Below, in pieces: positions 25,974 through 34,754 of a stretch of DNA of 35,395 nucleotides. Numbering within the stretch: position 1 is the stretch's first letter; every line of letters begins with the position of its first letter. Source of the DNA: an uncultured Burkholderiales bacterium (lineage in GTDB: Bacteria > Pseudomonadota > Gammaproteobacteria > Burkholderiales > Casimicrobiaceae); contig CALDYQ010000030.1 of the NCBI GenBank assembly GCA_937944385.1, positions 1 to 35,395 on the forward strand, read 5' to 3'. A program made the position numbers and the translations under genes. A model generated the notes under the pieces. That model was not told the origin of the DNA. It did no database searches and worked only from the letters and a program-made list of their open reading frames with translations.

Positions 25974-26023
25974 GGAACACGCCGCGCAAGGGCGTGTGAA
26001 CGCGCCTCGGACACGCGCTGACC

Positions 26024-26905
26024 GTGGGTGCGCGGCTTGCCGTCCCGGCGTTCATCTTCATCTGGGCCTCGGGCTTTGTCGTGGCGAAGCTCGCCGCCAC
26101 CGACGCCGAGGCGCTTTCATTCCTGCTGCTTCGCTACATGGGGGTGACGCTGCTCATGACGGTGCTGGCCCTGGCCGCCGGTGTGCGCTGGCCGCGCGGG
26201 CGGGCGCTCTGGCATGTCGCGTGGGTCGGGGTGCTCCTGCAGGCCACCTACCTCGGGGGCGTATGGGTTGCGATCCGCGAAGGGATGCCTGCGGGGCTTG
26301 CCGCGCTGATCGTCAACCTGCAGCCGGTGCTCACGCTGTGCCTCACGGCGTGGTGGGGCGAGCGCGTGAGCGCACGGCAGGCGCTCGGCGTGCTCATCGG
26401 CTTCGTTGGTGTGGTGATCGTGCTTTGGAGCAAGCTTGCCGCGGTCCGCTTTGGCGAGGCGGAGGCCGCGGGCATTGTCGGGCCACTCGCGCTTTGCGTG
26501 CTTGCGCTCGTTGCAGCCACGCTCGCCGTGCTCTACCAGAAGAAGCACGTGGCCGAGGTCGATGCGACAAGTAGCTAGGCTGTGCAGTTCGCCGCCTCGT
26601 TCATCGTCACGCTGCCCTTTACCTGGGTGTTCGAGAGTTTCAGCGTGAGCTTCACGCCGGACGTCGTCATCGCCCTGCTCTGGAGCATCTTCATCCTCTC
26701 GGGCGTGGGCATGTCGATCATGCTTTATCTGATCCGCACCGGATCGGTCACGCGCCTCACGAGCAGCATGTACCTCGTGCCCGGCATCACCGCGCTGATG
26801 GCCTGGGTGCTGTTCGACGAACGACTTTCGTGGAACATCGCCCTCGGCATGGCGGTCACGCTCGCTGGGCTCTACCTCGTGGTCCGAGCGCCTGCCAGAC
26901 CTTGA
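26024..26905 (+). pseudogene. EamA/DMT-family transporter split by an in-frame TAG
   Basis: The frame encodes a drug/metabolite transporter with ten hydrophobic segments in two EamA repeats: about residues 1-135 (FIFIWASGFVVAKLAATDA) and from about 150 to the end (YLVPGITALMAWVLFDE). Codon 185, at 26576-26578, is TAG (AGT AGC TAG GCT GTG CAG). The same frame continues on the other side as AVQFAASFIVTLPF, as expected for an unbroken transporter of about 293 residues. So this is one nonsense change, not a frameshift. It starts at GTG 26024. The last 50 bp overlap the 3' end of folP. The break may be a true pseudogene, a sequencing error or, less likely, suppressed. Confidence 0.85.
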
Positions 26906-27782
26906 CTGCGGCCACCGTTTCCGCCACGTCATGCACACGGAGGATCGTCGCGCCGTGGGCGACGCAGGCGAGTGCCGCGGCGATGCTCTCGGAGAGTCGA
27001 TCGGCGGGCGCCTTGGCGATGCCGGTATAGCGATCGAGCGAGCGTTTCCGTGACCAGCCTGCGAGGATTGGTCGCCCGAGGGTGGCGATCGCGGGCAGGC
27101 CGCGCGTGAGTTCAGCGTTGTGCTCGGGTGTCTTGCCGAAACCGAAGCCCGGGTCGAGCGCGATACGGGCGGGGTCGATGCCGGCATCGATGCAGGCGGC
27201 CAGCCGCTCGGCAAGGAAGGTCCGCACCTCGGTGACGACCCCCTCGGGGTACTGAGGATCGATCTGCATCGTTTCCGGTGTGCCCTGCATGTGCATGTGC
27301 ACGATCCCGCAGTCGCTCGCCACGACGACATCGAGCGCGCCCGGGGCCCGCAGTGCAAACACGTCATTCACGATGGCCGCCCCTGCCTCAAGGGCACGGC
27401 GCATGACCTCGGGGCGGCGGGTGTCGATGCTCACGCAATGGCCGTGGGCGGCGAGCGCCTCGACCACCGGCAGTACGCGACGCAGCTCCTCGTCCACTGA
27501 TGGCGGTGTGGCGCCGGGTCGGGTCGATTCCCCGCCGATGTCCAGGATGTCGGCCCCGGCGGCCGCGAGCGCGCGACCGTGGGCGATCGCAGCTTTTGCG
27601 GTGGCGAATTGACCGCCGTCAGAAAACGAGTCCGGTGTGACGTTGACAATCCCCATCACCAGCGGACGCGCTGTCCACGCATCGCCCCCGTCGGACGTTT
27701 GTGCATATTCGTGACCGCGCATCCAGCGGAACCGGCCGCAAATCCAGTCGATCCGGCCGCTCGTAGAATCGAGAGTCGTCAT
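26856..27782 (-). CDS. folP: Dihydropteroate synthase
   Basis: A 308-residue folate enzyme joining p-aminobenzoate to hydroxymethyldihydropterin diphosphate; it is the sulfonamide target. Signatures are [51 protein letters not shown] and [10 protein letters not shown] chose the ATG at 27782; an upstream start at 27854 would add 24 atypical residues. It usually sits beside ftsH/glmM in related bacteria, so its place here alone is unusual. Its tail overlaps the EamA gene convergently. Confidence 0.95.
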   Translation of the reverse strand: MTTLDSTSGRIDWICGRFRWMRGHEYAQTSDGGDAWTARPLVMGIVNVTPDSFSDGGQFATAKAAIAHGRALAAAGADILDIGGESTRPGATPPSVDEELRRVLPVVEALAAHGHCVSIDTRRPEVMRRALEAGAAIVNDVFALRAPGALDVVVASDCGIVHMHMQGTPETMQIDPQYPEGVVTEVRTFLAERLAACIDAGIDPARIALDPGFGFGKTPEHNAELTRGLPAIATLGRPILAGWSRKRSLDRYTGIAKAPADRLSESIAAALACVAHGATILRVHDVAETVAAVKVWQALGPRGRAQRA

Positions 27783-27839
27783 GAAACCGTCGTTAGGTAC
27801 TGGCATGAAGGAATTGGAACCGGGCCGCAGTGAACGATT

Positions 27840-27860
27840 CGCGGCGTCTGACACGCCGCG
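27840..27860. other. Hairpin in the folP/hemA divergent region
   Basis: CGCGGCGT (27840-27847) and ACGCCGCG (27853-27860) form a perfect 8-bp stem with a five-base loop, in the 97 bp between the chosen folP and hemA starts. It could be an operator or a leader hairpin. No convincing promoter is visible there; the best -10-like match (TAGAAT, 27764-27769) lies inside folP. Confidence 0.35.
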
Positions 27861-27879
27861 CCGGACGGTTGATCTTGCA

Positions 27880-29175
27880 ATGAGCAGCGTGCCCGCCCGA
27901 CCGACCTCGAGCTATTCTGCCCGCTTCGCCGAGCGCATCGCGGCGCTCAAGCGCGAGGGCCGCTACCGGGTGTTCGCGGAGCTCACCCGGCCTCTCGGCA
28001 ATCATCCCTACGTGCTCTGGCAGGGGCCGGCCGGTCCGCGGCGCGTGGTCAACTGGTGCTCCAACGATTACCTGGGCATGGGGCACCATCCGCTCGTCAA
28101 CGCTGCGATGCAGCAGGCCGTGGCCGAGGGCGCCACCGGCGCCGGCGGCACGCGCAACATCGGCGGCACCAATGCCCGGCACGTCGCACTCGAGCGGCTG
28201 CTCGCCGGGTTGCATGGCAAGCAGGCCGCGCTCACCTTCACCTCGGGCTACAGCGCGAACCTCGCGAGCCTCTCGGTGCTCGGCTCGCTCCTGCCGCACA
28301 CGGTCATCCTGTCGGACGCCGACAACCACAACTCGATGATCGAAGGCATCCGCCGCTCGGGCGCTGAGAAGATCATCTTCGAGCACAACAGTCCGCGCGA
28401 TCTCGAGGCGAAGCTGCGCACGATCGCGCCGGACCGGCCCAAGCTCATAGTCTTCGAGAGCGTGTACTCGATGAGCGGCAACATCGCGCCGATCCGCGAC
28501 TTCGTCGCACTCGCGAAAAAGTACAACGCAATGACCTACATCGACGAGGTGCACGCGGTGGGCATGTACGGCGCGCGCGGTGGCGGCGTCACCGAGGAGA
28601 TGGGTATCGCCCATGAGATCGACGTGATCCAGGGCACGCTCGGCAAGGCGTTCGGCATGCAGGGGGGTTACGTGGCCGGGGATGAGCCCGTCGTCGACTG
28701 CATCCGCAGCTTCGGCGCTTCATTCATCTTCTCGACCTCGCTCGCCCCGGTTCTTGCCGCGGGTGCGATCGCAAGCATCTCGCACCTGATGGCCTCCCCG
28801 GTCGAGCGGGCCCGCCAGCGCGAGCACGTGGCACGCCTGCGCAAGCGGCTCGTCGAGGCGAATCTGCCGATGATGCCGTCGCAGACGCCCGCGGGTTTCT
28901 CAAGCCACATCGTGCCTGTGTTCGTGGGTGACCCCGTGCTGGCCAAGTCGGTCTCCGACCGTCTTCTCTCCGAGCACTCGATCTACATCCAGCCGATCAA
29001 CTACCCCACCGTGCCCCGGGGCACGGAGCGACTGCGGATCGCGCCCGGCCCGGCGCATGTGCCTGCGCTGGTCGAAGAGCTCGTCCAGGCGCTCGATACC
29101 CTCTGGCGCGACATGCAGCTGCCGCGACGCGTCCCAGCGCTCCCTGAAGCAGTGCCTCAGCGCGCGCGCGCCTGA
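27880..29175 (+). CDS. hemA: 5-aminolevulinate synthase (C4 haem pathway)
   Basis: A 431-residue PLP enzyme of the alpha-oxoamine synthase family. The sequence follows ALAS closely: [20 protein letters not shown] (59-68), [36 protein letters not shown] with D222 and H225, PLP lysine K256 in GTLGKAFG, and [16 protein letters not shown] near the end. ALAS condenses glycine and succinyl-CoA. Alternatives in the family are KBL, BioF and serine palmitoyltransferase, but the FIFSTSLAP and [11 protein letters not shown] stretches favour ALAS. ATG 27781 or 27805 would add up to 33 residues; I chose 27880 because family members have about 20-26 residues before EGRYR. The C4 route is typical of alphaproteobacteria, so transfer is likely. 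Confidence 0.85.
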   Translation: MSSVPARPTSSYSARFAERIAALKREGRYRVFAELTRPLGNHPYVLWQGPAGPRRVVNWCSNDYLGMGHHPLVNAAMQQAVAEGATGAGGTRNIGGTNARHVALERLLAGLHGKQAALTFTSGYSANLASLSVLGSLLPHTVILSDADNHNSMIEGIRRSGAEKIIFEHNSPRDLEAKLRTIAPDRPKLIVFESVYSMSGNIAPIRDFVALAKKYNAMTYIDEVHAVGMYGARGGGVTEEMGIAHEIDVIQGTLGKAFGMQGGYVAGDEPVVDCIRSFGASFIFSTSLAPVLAAGAIASISHLMASPVERARQREHVARLRKRLVEANLPMMPSQTPAGFSSHIVPVFVGDPVLAKSVSDRLLSEHSIYIQPINYPTVPRGTERLRIAPGPAHVPALVEELVQALDTLWRDMQLPRRVPALPEAVPQRARA

Positions 29176-29268
29176 GGCTCGCACCTGTCTCGTTGGCAGC
29201 CCTTCTGGTTGCCGCGCGTCTCGCCGGACGGACGATACTGTCCGCATCGAGTCCTCCTTGACATCGCG

Positions 29269-29685
29269 ATGGGCGTCCTTTCGCACAAGGCCCGGCCGCG
29301 TGGCCGCTTTCCGCACGTCCGGCGTGCGGGAGATTTCCTGTTCGTCTCCGGGACGAGTTCGCGTCGGCCGGACAACAGCTTCGCCGGGGTTGAGGTGGAT
29401 GAACTCGGCACCACGCGGCTCGACATTCGTGTCCAGACCCGCGCGGTCATCGAGAACATCCGAGACATCCTGGCGAGTGAGGGCGCAACACTCGCCGACT
29501 GCGTGGAGATTACCGCCTACCTCGTCGACATGAACGACTTCGCGGGTTACAACGAGGTCTGGGCGGAATTCTTCGACGAAGCCGGCCCCACGCGCACGAC
29601 GGTTGCGGTGCATCAGTTGCCACATCCGCATCTGCGCATCGAGATGCAGGCGGTGGCCTACTGCCCCGCTGCGCGCGCTCAGTAG
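29269..29685 (+). CDS. nbaF: 2-aminomuconate deaminase-like RidA-family protein
   Basis: A 138-residue RidA/YjgF-fold protein. [40 protein letters not shown] and [20 protein letters not shown] resemble the 2-aminomuconate deaminase branch (NbaF/AmnD), which releases ammonia from 2-aminomuconate in 3-hydroxyanthranilate breakdown. The next gene encodes the dioxygenase of that pathway, which supports the assignment. The ATG at 29269 fits the family start; no strong ribosome binding site is visible, and a GATACT -10-like element lies at 29233-29238. A general enamine/imine deaminase role cannot be excluded. Confidence 0.8.
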   Translation: MGVLSHKARPRGRFPHVRRAGDFLFVSGTSSRRPDNSFAGVEVDELGTTRLDIRVQTRAVIENIRDILASEGATLADCVEITAYLVDMNDFAGYNEVWAEFFDEAGPTRTTVAVHQLPHPHLRIEMQAVAYCPAARAQ

Positions 29686-30219
<534 letters not shown>

Positions 30220-30343
30220 AGCGGGGCGGCTGAACCGAAGCGATGCCGTTCGGTGTTGTCACGAAACCGCAACCGTTCCGTCATCGACTGGAAATTCGCT
30301 GTGAGCAGCATTCGGGCATCACGATCGTCATGCTCCGAAGCTC

Positions 30344-32203
30344 ATGCCGCACCTCCCGTTCGCTCGTCGCAGCCCTCACGTCGTTGTCGCGCTTGCCGCG
30401 GCATTTTCTTTGGCCGCATGCAGCGGCTCGGACGACGAGGGTTCACCCCTCGATCTGAAGATCCTCCACGTCAACGATCACCATTCCCGGCTCGACGCCG
30501 AGACGACGACGCTCCGTCTCGCCAACGCGACCGGTGCGCGTGAGTCGGTGACTGTCGACCTTGGCGGCTTCGGGCGGGTCAAGCAGGCCATCGACGAGCT
30601 TGCCGGAACGAATCCGAACGTGCTTCGGCTACATGCGGGTGATGCGATTACGGGTGATCTCTACTACACGCTCGATGAGGGCAAGTCGGACGCCGCGCTC
30701 ATGAACACGGTCTGCTTCGATGCCATGGCGGTCGGCAATCACGAGTTCGACAATGGTGACGCGGGTCTCAAAAAGTTCATCGACTTTCTCCAAAGCGGCA
30801 CCTGCCGTACCCCCGTGCTCTCGGCGAATGTACGTCCCGGGTCTAACTCGCCGCTCGGCACGACCGGGCAGTTCGTCCAACCCTCGGCCGTGCTCTTCCG
30901 GAGCGGGCAGCGCATTGGCGTGGTCGGCCTCACGGTCGCTGACAAGACGGCCAACTCGTCTCGGCCGAGCCCAGGCACCACTTTCGAGAACGAACTGACC
31001 GCCGCACAGCGGGAAATCGACCGCCTCCGCGGCCAGGGCATAGACAAGATCATCCTGCTCACCCACCTAGGCTACAACGCCGATCGCGCGCTTGCGCGTC
31101 AGCTCTCGGGCGTGGACGTGATCGTCGGCGGTGATTCGCACACGCTGCTCGGCGGGGCGAATCTCGCCGACTACGGCTTGACGCCGGCGGGCGAGTATCC
31201 GACCCGAACGACCGACAAGGATGGCAAGCCGGTCTGTATCGTACAGGCGTGGCAGTACAGCTACGCCGTGGGTGAACTGAACGTCAGGTTTGACGGGAAG
31301 GGGGACGTGATCGAGTGCAGCGGTACCGCCCACGTCCTCGTGGGCGACACGCCCCGTCGGGGCACCACGCCTGTGACCGGAGCCGACCTCGCGGCGATGC
31401 GCAGCGACATGGCGGCATCGAAGGTGCTCCGTCCGACGTCGCTTTCCGCAGCGGCCTCGGCAGCGCTCGCACCGTTCAAGGCGGCGAAAGATGCTTTCGG
31501 CAGCGTGAAGGTGGGAGTGGCTTCCGAGAACCTCTGCCTGCGCCGCGTGCCAGGGACGAAGCGTGACACCTCTCGCTCGTCGCTCGGTGATGTCTGCAAC
31601 AAGGACCCGCGAGTCATCGCTCACGGGGGCGACACCCAGCAACTCGTGGCGCAGGTCTTCCTCGATCGCGGTCGCCTGTTCGGCGGCGCCGACATCTCGC
31701 TCCAGAACGGCGGCGGCGTGCGCACCGACATCGCGGCGGGCGACATCACGGTGGGGCGCATCTATTCGATGCTGCCATTCAAGAACACGCTCGTCCGGCT
31801 CACGATGACCGGCGCCGAGGTCAAGGCCGCGCTCGAGGACGGCATCGCCTTCTTGCTGGCCGCCTCGGGCAACACGGGTGCCTATCCGTACACCGCAGGT
31901 CTCCGCTACACGGTCGATCTCAACCAGCCCAAAGGCGAGCGTGTGCGTGACCTGCAGTTCAAGAATGCCTCGGGACAGTGGGTGGCCCTTGATCTCACGG
32001 CGAATTACCGCCTGATCACCAACAACTTCCTGGCTGATGGCGGCGACGGCTATGCCACGTTGAAGACGATCACCGGCACACGGCGTGAAGACACGTTCCT
32101 CGACTACGCCGAACCCTTCCTCGACTTCGTCCGTGCGCGCGGCACGATCGGGCGACTTCCGGTGGCCGAGTACGCGACGCAGAACTTCATCGATACGCCT
32201 TGA
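30344..32203 (+). CDS. 5'-nucleotidase / UshA-type phosphoesterase lipoprotein
   Basis: A 619-residue surface or periplasmic nucleotidase. The signal ends in a lipobox (LAAC, Cys26) followed by Ser, which favours outer membrane anchoring. The metallophosphoesterase domain (about 38-300) has HVNDHHSRLD, the AVGNHEFDNG metal site, LTHLGY and GGDSHT. The C-terminal substrate domain has NGGGVRTDIAAGDIT and PFKNTLV. It would hydrolyse extracellular nucleotides to nucleoside and phosphate. The family usually has GHxH where this has GGDSHT. It follows the dioxygenase gene by 124 bp and may be its own unit. Confidence 0.92.
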   Translation: MPHLPFARRSPHVVVALAAAFSLAACSGSDDEGSPLDLKILHVNDHHSRLDAETTTLRLANATGARESVTVDLGGFGRVKQAIDELAGTNPNVLRLHAGDAITGDLYYTLDEGKSDAALMNTVCFDAMAVGNHEFDNGDAGLKKFIDFLQSGTCRTPVLSANVRPGSNSPLGTTGQFVQPSAVLFRSGQRIGVVGLTVADKTANSSRPSPGTTFENELTAAQREIDRLRGQGIDKIILLTHLGYNADRALARQLSGVDVIVGGDSHTLLGGANLADYGLTPAGEYPTRTTDKDGKPVCIVQAWQYSYAVGELNVRFDGKGDVIECSGTAHVLVGDTPRRGTTPVTGADLAAMRSDMAASKVLRPTSLSAAASAALAPFKAAKDAFGSVKVGVASENLCLRRVPGTKRDTSRSSLGDVCNKDPRVIAHGGDTQQLVAQVFLDRGRLFGGADISLQNGGGVRTDIAAGDITVGRIYSMLPFKNTLVRLTMTGAEVKAALEDGIAFLLAASGNTGAYPYTAGLRYTVDLNQPKGERVRDLQFKNASGQWVALDLTANYRLITNNFLADGGDGYATLKTITGTRREDTFLDYAEPFLDFVRARGTIGRLPVAEYATQNFIDTP

Positions 32204-32205
32204 GA

Positions 32206-32253
32206 TCGTCGCCGCTTCCACGGCGGCGAGCCATAGAGCCGCTCTGTGAGCGG
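32206..32253. terminator. Two hairpins between the convergent nucleotidase and moaA genes
   Basis: Positions 32206-32214 pair with 32221-32229 (9 bp, one G-U), and CCGCTC (32239-32244) pairs with GAGCGG (32248-32253). They lie just past the nucleotidase stop and just past the end of moaA. There are no T runs, so they may stabilise 3' ends or act as weak terminators. Confidence 0.4.
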
Positions 32254-32291
32254 TCGCAAGGAAGCTTCGCTGCAGCGCGCTCGGCGCTTGC

Positions 32292-33413
32292 TCAGCCGCC
32301 GATGAAGGACATCTCTACTTTGCGCTGCTTGGCCGTCTCTTCCGTGCGGATCTCGCTGTAGCGATCTTCCCGCGCGGCCCAGACGCCAGCGAGCAGGGCG
32401 GCGATCTCCTGATCGGTCGCGCCCCCGCGGAGGAGTGTGCGGAAGTCCACGCCGCGATCGGCGAACAGGCAGGTATAGATGCGGCCGTCGGTTGCGAGCC
32501 GGACGCGCGTGCAGGTCCGGCAGAACGCCCGGGTGACCGAGGAGATGACACCGATCTCGCCCGCGCCATCGATGTAGCGCCAGCGCTCGGCCACTTCGCC
32601 CGTGTATTCGGGCTCGACCGGCGCCAGCGGAAACACTTCGTTCACGCGCCGGATCACCTCGGCCGAAGGCACGACATCATCCATACGCCAGCCGTTGGTG
32701 GCGCCCACGTCCATGAACTCGATGAAGCGGACGACAACGCCGCTGCCGCGGAAGTGACGCGCCATGTCAACGATGCCGTGGTCGTTGACGCCGCGCTTCA
32801 CCACCATGTTGACCTTGAGCGGCGTGAGTCCGGCATCGAGCGCGACCTCGATGCCGCGCAGGACGTCAGCGACCGGGAAGCCGACGTCATTCATCGCCTG
32901 AAACGTCCGGTCATCGAGCGAGTCGAGTGAGACCGTAATGCGTTGTAACCCGGCCGCGCGCAGGGTGCGCGCCTGACGCGCAAGTGTTGAGCCGTTCGTC
33001 GTCAGTGTGAGGTCGAGCGGGCGCCCAGTCGGTGTACGCACCTGCGCGAGCATGTCGATCAGGCTCGGCAAATCGCGCCGGAGCGTGGGCTCGCCGCCGG
33101 TCAGGCGAATCTTTTCGACGCCAAGCGAGACCGCGACGCGTGCGAAGCGGGCGATCTCCTCGAAGGTGAGCAGCGCGCCGTGCGGCAGGAAGGCGTAGCC
33201 CGGGCCGAACACGTCCTTGGGCATGCAGTAGGTGCAACGGAAATTGCAGCGGTCGGTGACCGAAATGCGCAGGTCGTGTAGGTGCCGTCCACGCGCATCG
33301 ACGACGCGATGGCTCGCAAGGGCTCGCGCGAGGGCGTCGCGTGCGAGAGGCTCGACGAAGCGTGTCTCGGCCTGCTGCGCAATCGGTATGAATTTATGGC
33401 TCGACTCACCCAA
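32292..33413 (-). CDS. moaA: GTP 3',8-cyclase MoaA
   Basis: A 373-residue radical SAM enzyme for the first step of molybdenum cofactor synthesis. The SAM cluster motif is C56-x3-C60-x2-C63 (CNFRCTYC). The second 4Fe-4S site is C-x2-C-x13-C in [19 protein letters not shown]. The protein ends in the conserved Gly-Gly tail. The start is TTG at 33413, set by a clear GGAGGT six bases upstream (33420-33425); ATG starts are absent there. It supplies the cofactor for AioA and for the formate dehydrogenase whose accessory genes lie divergently next door. Confidence 0.97.
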   Translation of the reverse strand: MGESSHKFIPIAQQAETRFVEPLARDALARALASHRVVDARGRHLHDLRISVTDRCNFRCTYCMPKDVFGPGYAFLPHGALLTFEEIARFARVAVSLGVEKIRLTGGEPTLRRDLPSLIDMLAQVRTPTGRPLDLTLTTNGSTLARQARTLRAAGLQRITVSLDSLDDRTFQAMNDVGFPVADVLRGIEVALDAGLTPLKVNMVVKRGVNDHGIVDMARHFRGSGVVVRFIEFMDVGATNGWRMDDVVPSAEVIRRVNEVFPLAPVEPEYTGEVAERWRYIDGAGEIGVISSVTRAFCRTCTRVRLATDGRIYTCLFADRGVDFRTLLRGGATDQEIAALLAGVWAAREDRYSEIRTEETAKQRKVEMSFIGG

Positions 33414-33493
33414 GCGAATACCTCCGAGGAAACACCCGACATTCCTTCTCCCCTTATTTTGCTAAAAGTCTCTGCACTACTGGCCCTGCAAGG

Positions 33494-34051
33494 GTGAGTC
33501 CCGCCGTGAGCGAATCCGCTGCAACGTCTTCCGCTGTCGCCTCCGCCGCGCTGCCGCGGCACGTCTGGTGGGCCATGGATGTGGGTTTTCGTCGTCGGGC
33601 GGTGACAAGTCGATGGGTCCAAGCCGTGTGGGAGCTTGCTGTGGTGCGCCTGCCGGCCGAGGGTATCCCCGAGGGCTGTGACGCCTTCTTCCCGGCACAG
33701 CCCGTCGAGGTGCACCCAAGCGAGGGTGAGGGATACTGGCTCAATCTGCACTCCCCCGCGCCCTGCGTGTTCGTGATGTGGCGGCATGAAGCGGCCGATG
33801 CCGCGCCCGTGCCTACGGTCGTCACGCTCTCCTACAACGAGGCTGGGCGCATGATGGATGCCGGCGAGCAGGTGGAGCAGCGCCCGATGCCGGAACCCTT
33901 GCGTGCTGCGCTCGAGGCCTGGGTCGCAGCGCACTACACGCCAAAGACTCGGCACAAGGTGCGCCGGAATGACCCGTTCCAGGATGCGCCAGCACGGGCG
34001 TTTACTGCGACATCGGCTGCGGGCGAAGCTCGCCCGGACGACCATGGCTGA
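33494..34051 (+). CDS. DUF3305 protein (formate dehydrogenase/molybdoenzyme accessory)
   Basis: A 185-residue DUF3305 protein. WVQAVWELAVVRLP, EGYWLNLHSPAPCVFVMWRH and TVVTLSYNEAGRMMDAGEQV match the family. DUF3305 proteins occur in formate dehydrogenase gene clusters with DUF3306 and a ferredoxin; their function is unknown. It starts at GTG 33494, or more likely GTG 33506, which has AGGGTGAG at a better distance. It is divergent from moaA and overlaps the next gene by 8 bp. Confidence 0.85.
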   Translation: MSPAVSESAATSSAVASAALPRHVWWAMDVGFRRRAVTSRWVQAVWELAVVRLPAEGIPEGCDAFFPAQPVEVHPSEGEGYWLNLHSPAPCVFVMWRHEAADAAPVPTVVTLSYNEAGRMMDAGEQVEQRPMPEPLRAALEAWVAAHYTPKTRHKVRRNDPFQDAPARAFTATSAAGEARPDDHG

Positions 34052-34754
34052 GGCCCCTCCCCGCGTGACAGGGTTCCTGTCCCGCTGGTCGCGACTCAAG
34101 CTCGAGTCGGTGCAGCCAGCGACACACGAGCTCACGCCGCTGCCCATCGCCGACGCCGAAGCAGCGTCTCCGGCCGAGGCTGGCTTGGACACCGCGCCGT
34201 CGCGCGAAGAACAACTGGCGCAGGTGCGAACGCAGGGGCCCGAACTGCCGCCGATCGAAAGCGTTTCACTCGCGTCCGATTTCACGCCCTTCATGCAGCG
34301 CAAGGTGCCCGAGTTCCTTCGCCGGCAGGCGCTCAAGGCACTCTTCCGCGATCCGCATTTCAACCAGATGGACGGGCTCGACATCTACATCGATGACTAC
34401 ACCCGGTTCGAGCCGATTCCCGAGGACATGCTTGACAAGCTCTCGGCCTGGCGCGCGATCCAGAAGCCCCTCGAGCATGTGGTCAGTCCCGACGGCCACG
34501 CTGTCGATGTCGAAAGCGAGGAGGGTCGGGCCATCCTCGCTGCGCGGGCGGCGGCCGAGCGCGAGGCCGATCCGTGCGCGAGCCCAGCGGTACAGGACAC
34601 GGAAGCGTCGTGCGAACCGGGCCGGGCTTCGACGTCGGCTGCGGATGCGTCGCCGGTGTTGTCCTGCCCCGAGGCGCCGAGCGAAATGCCCATCGCTCAA
34701 CGGTCCCAGCCCGAGGCGGCTGCTCAACCCAAGCAATCGACGGCGCGACCATGA
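34044..34754 (+). CDS. DUF3306 protein (formate dehydrogenase/molybdoenzyme accessory)
   Basis: A 236-residue protein. FLSRWSRLKLE at the N-terminus and the core DFTPFMQRKVPEFLRRQALK with FRDPHFNQMDGLDIYIDDYT are the DUF3306 signatures. The last 70 residues are low-complexity Ala/Ser/Glu and probably unstructured. It overlaps DUF3305 by 8 bp and the next gene by four (ATGA), indicating one operon. The function is not known beyond association with formate dehydrogenase. Confidence 0.87.
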   Translation: MAEAPPRVTGFLSRWSRLKLESVQPATHELTPLPIADAEAASPAEAGLDTAPSREEQLAQVRTQGPELPPIESVSLASDFTPFMQRKVPEFLRRQALKALFRDPHFNQMDGLDIYIDDYTRFEPIPEDMLDKLSAWRAIQKPLEHVVSPDGHAVDVESEEGRAILAARAAAEREADPCASPAVQDTEASCEPGRASTSAADASPVLSCPEAPSEMPIAQRSQPEAAAQPKQSTARP

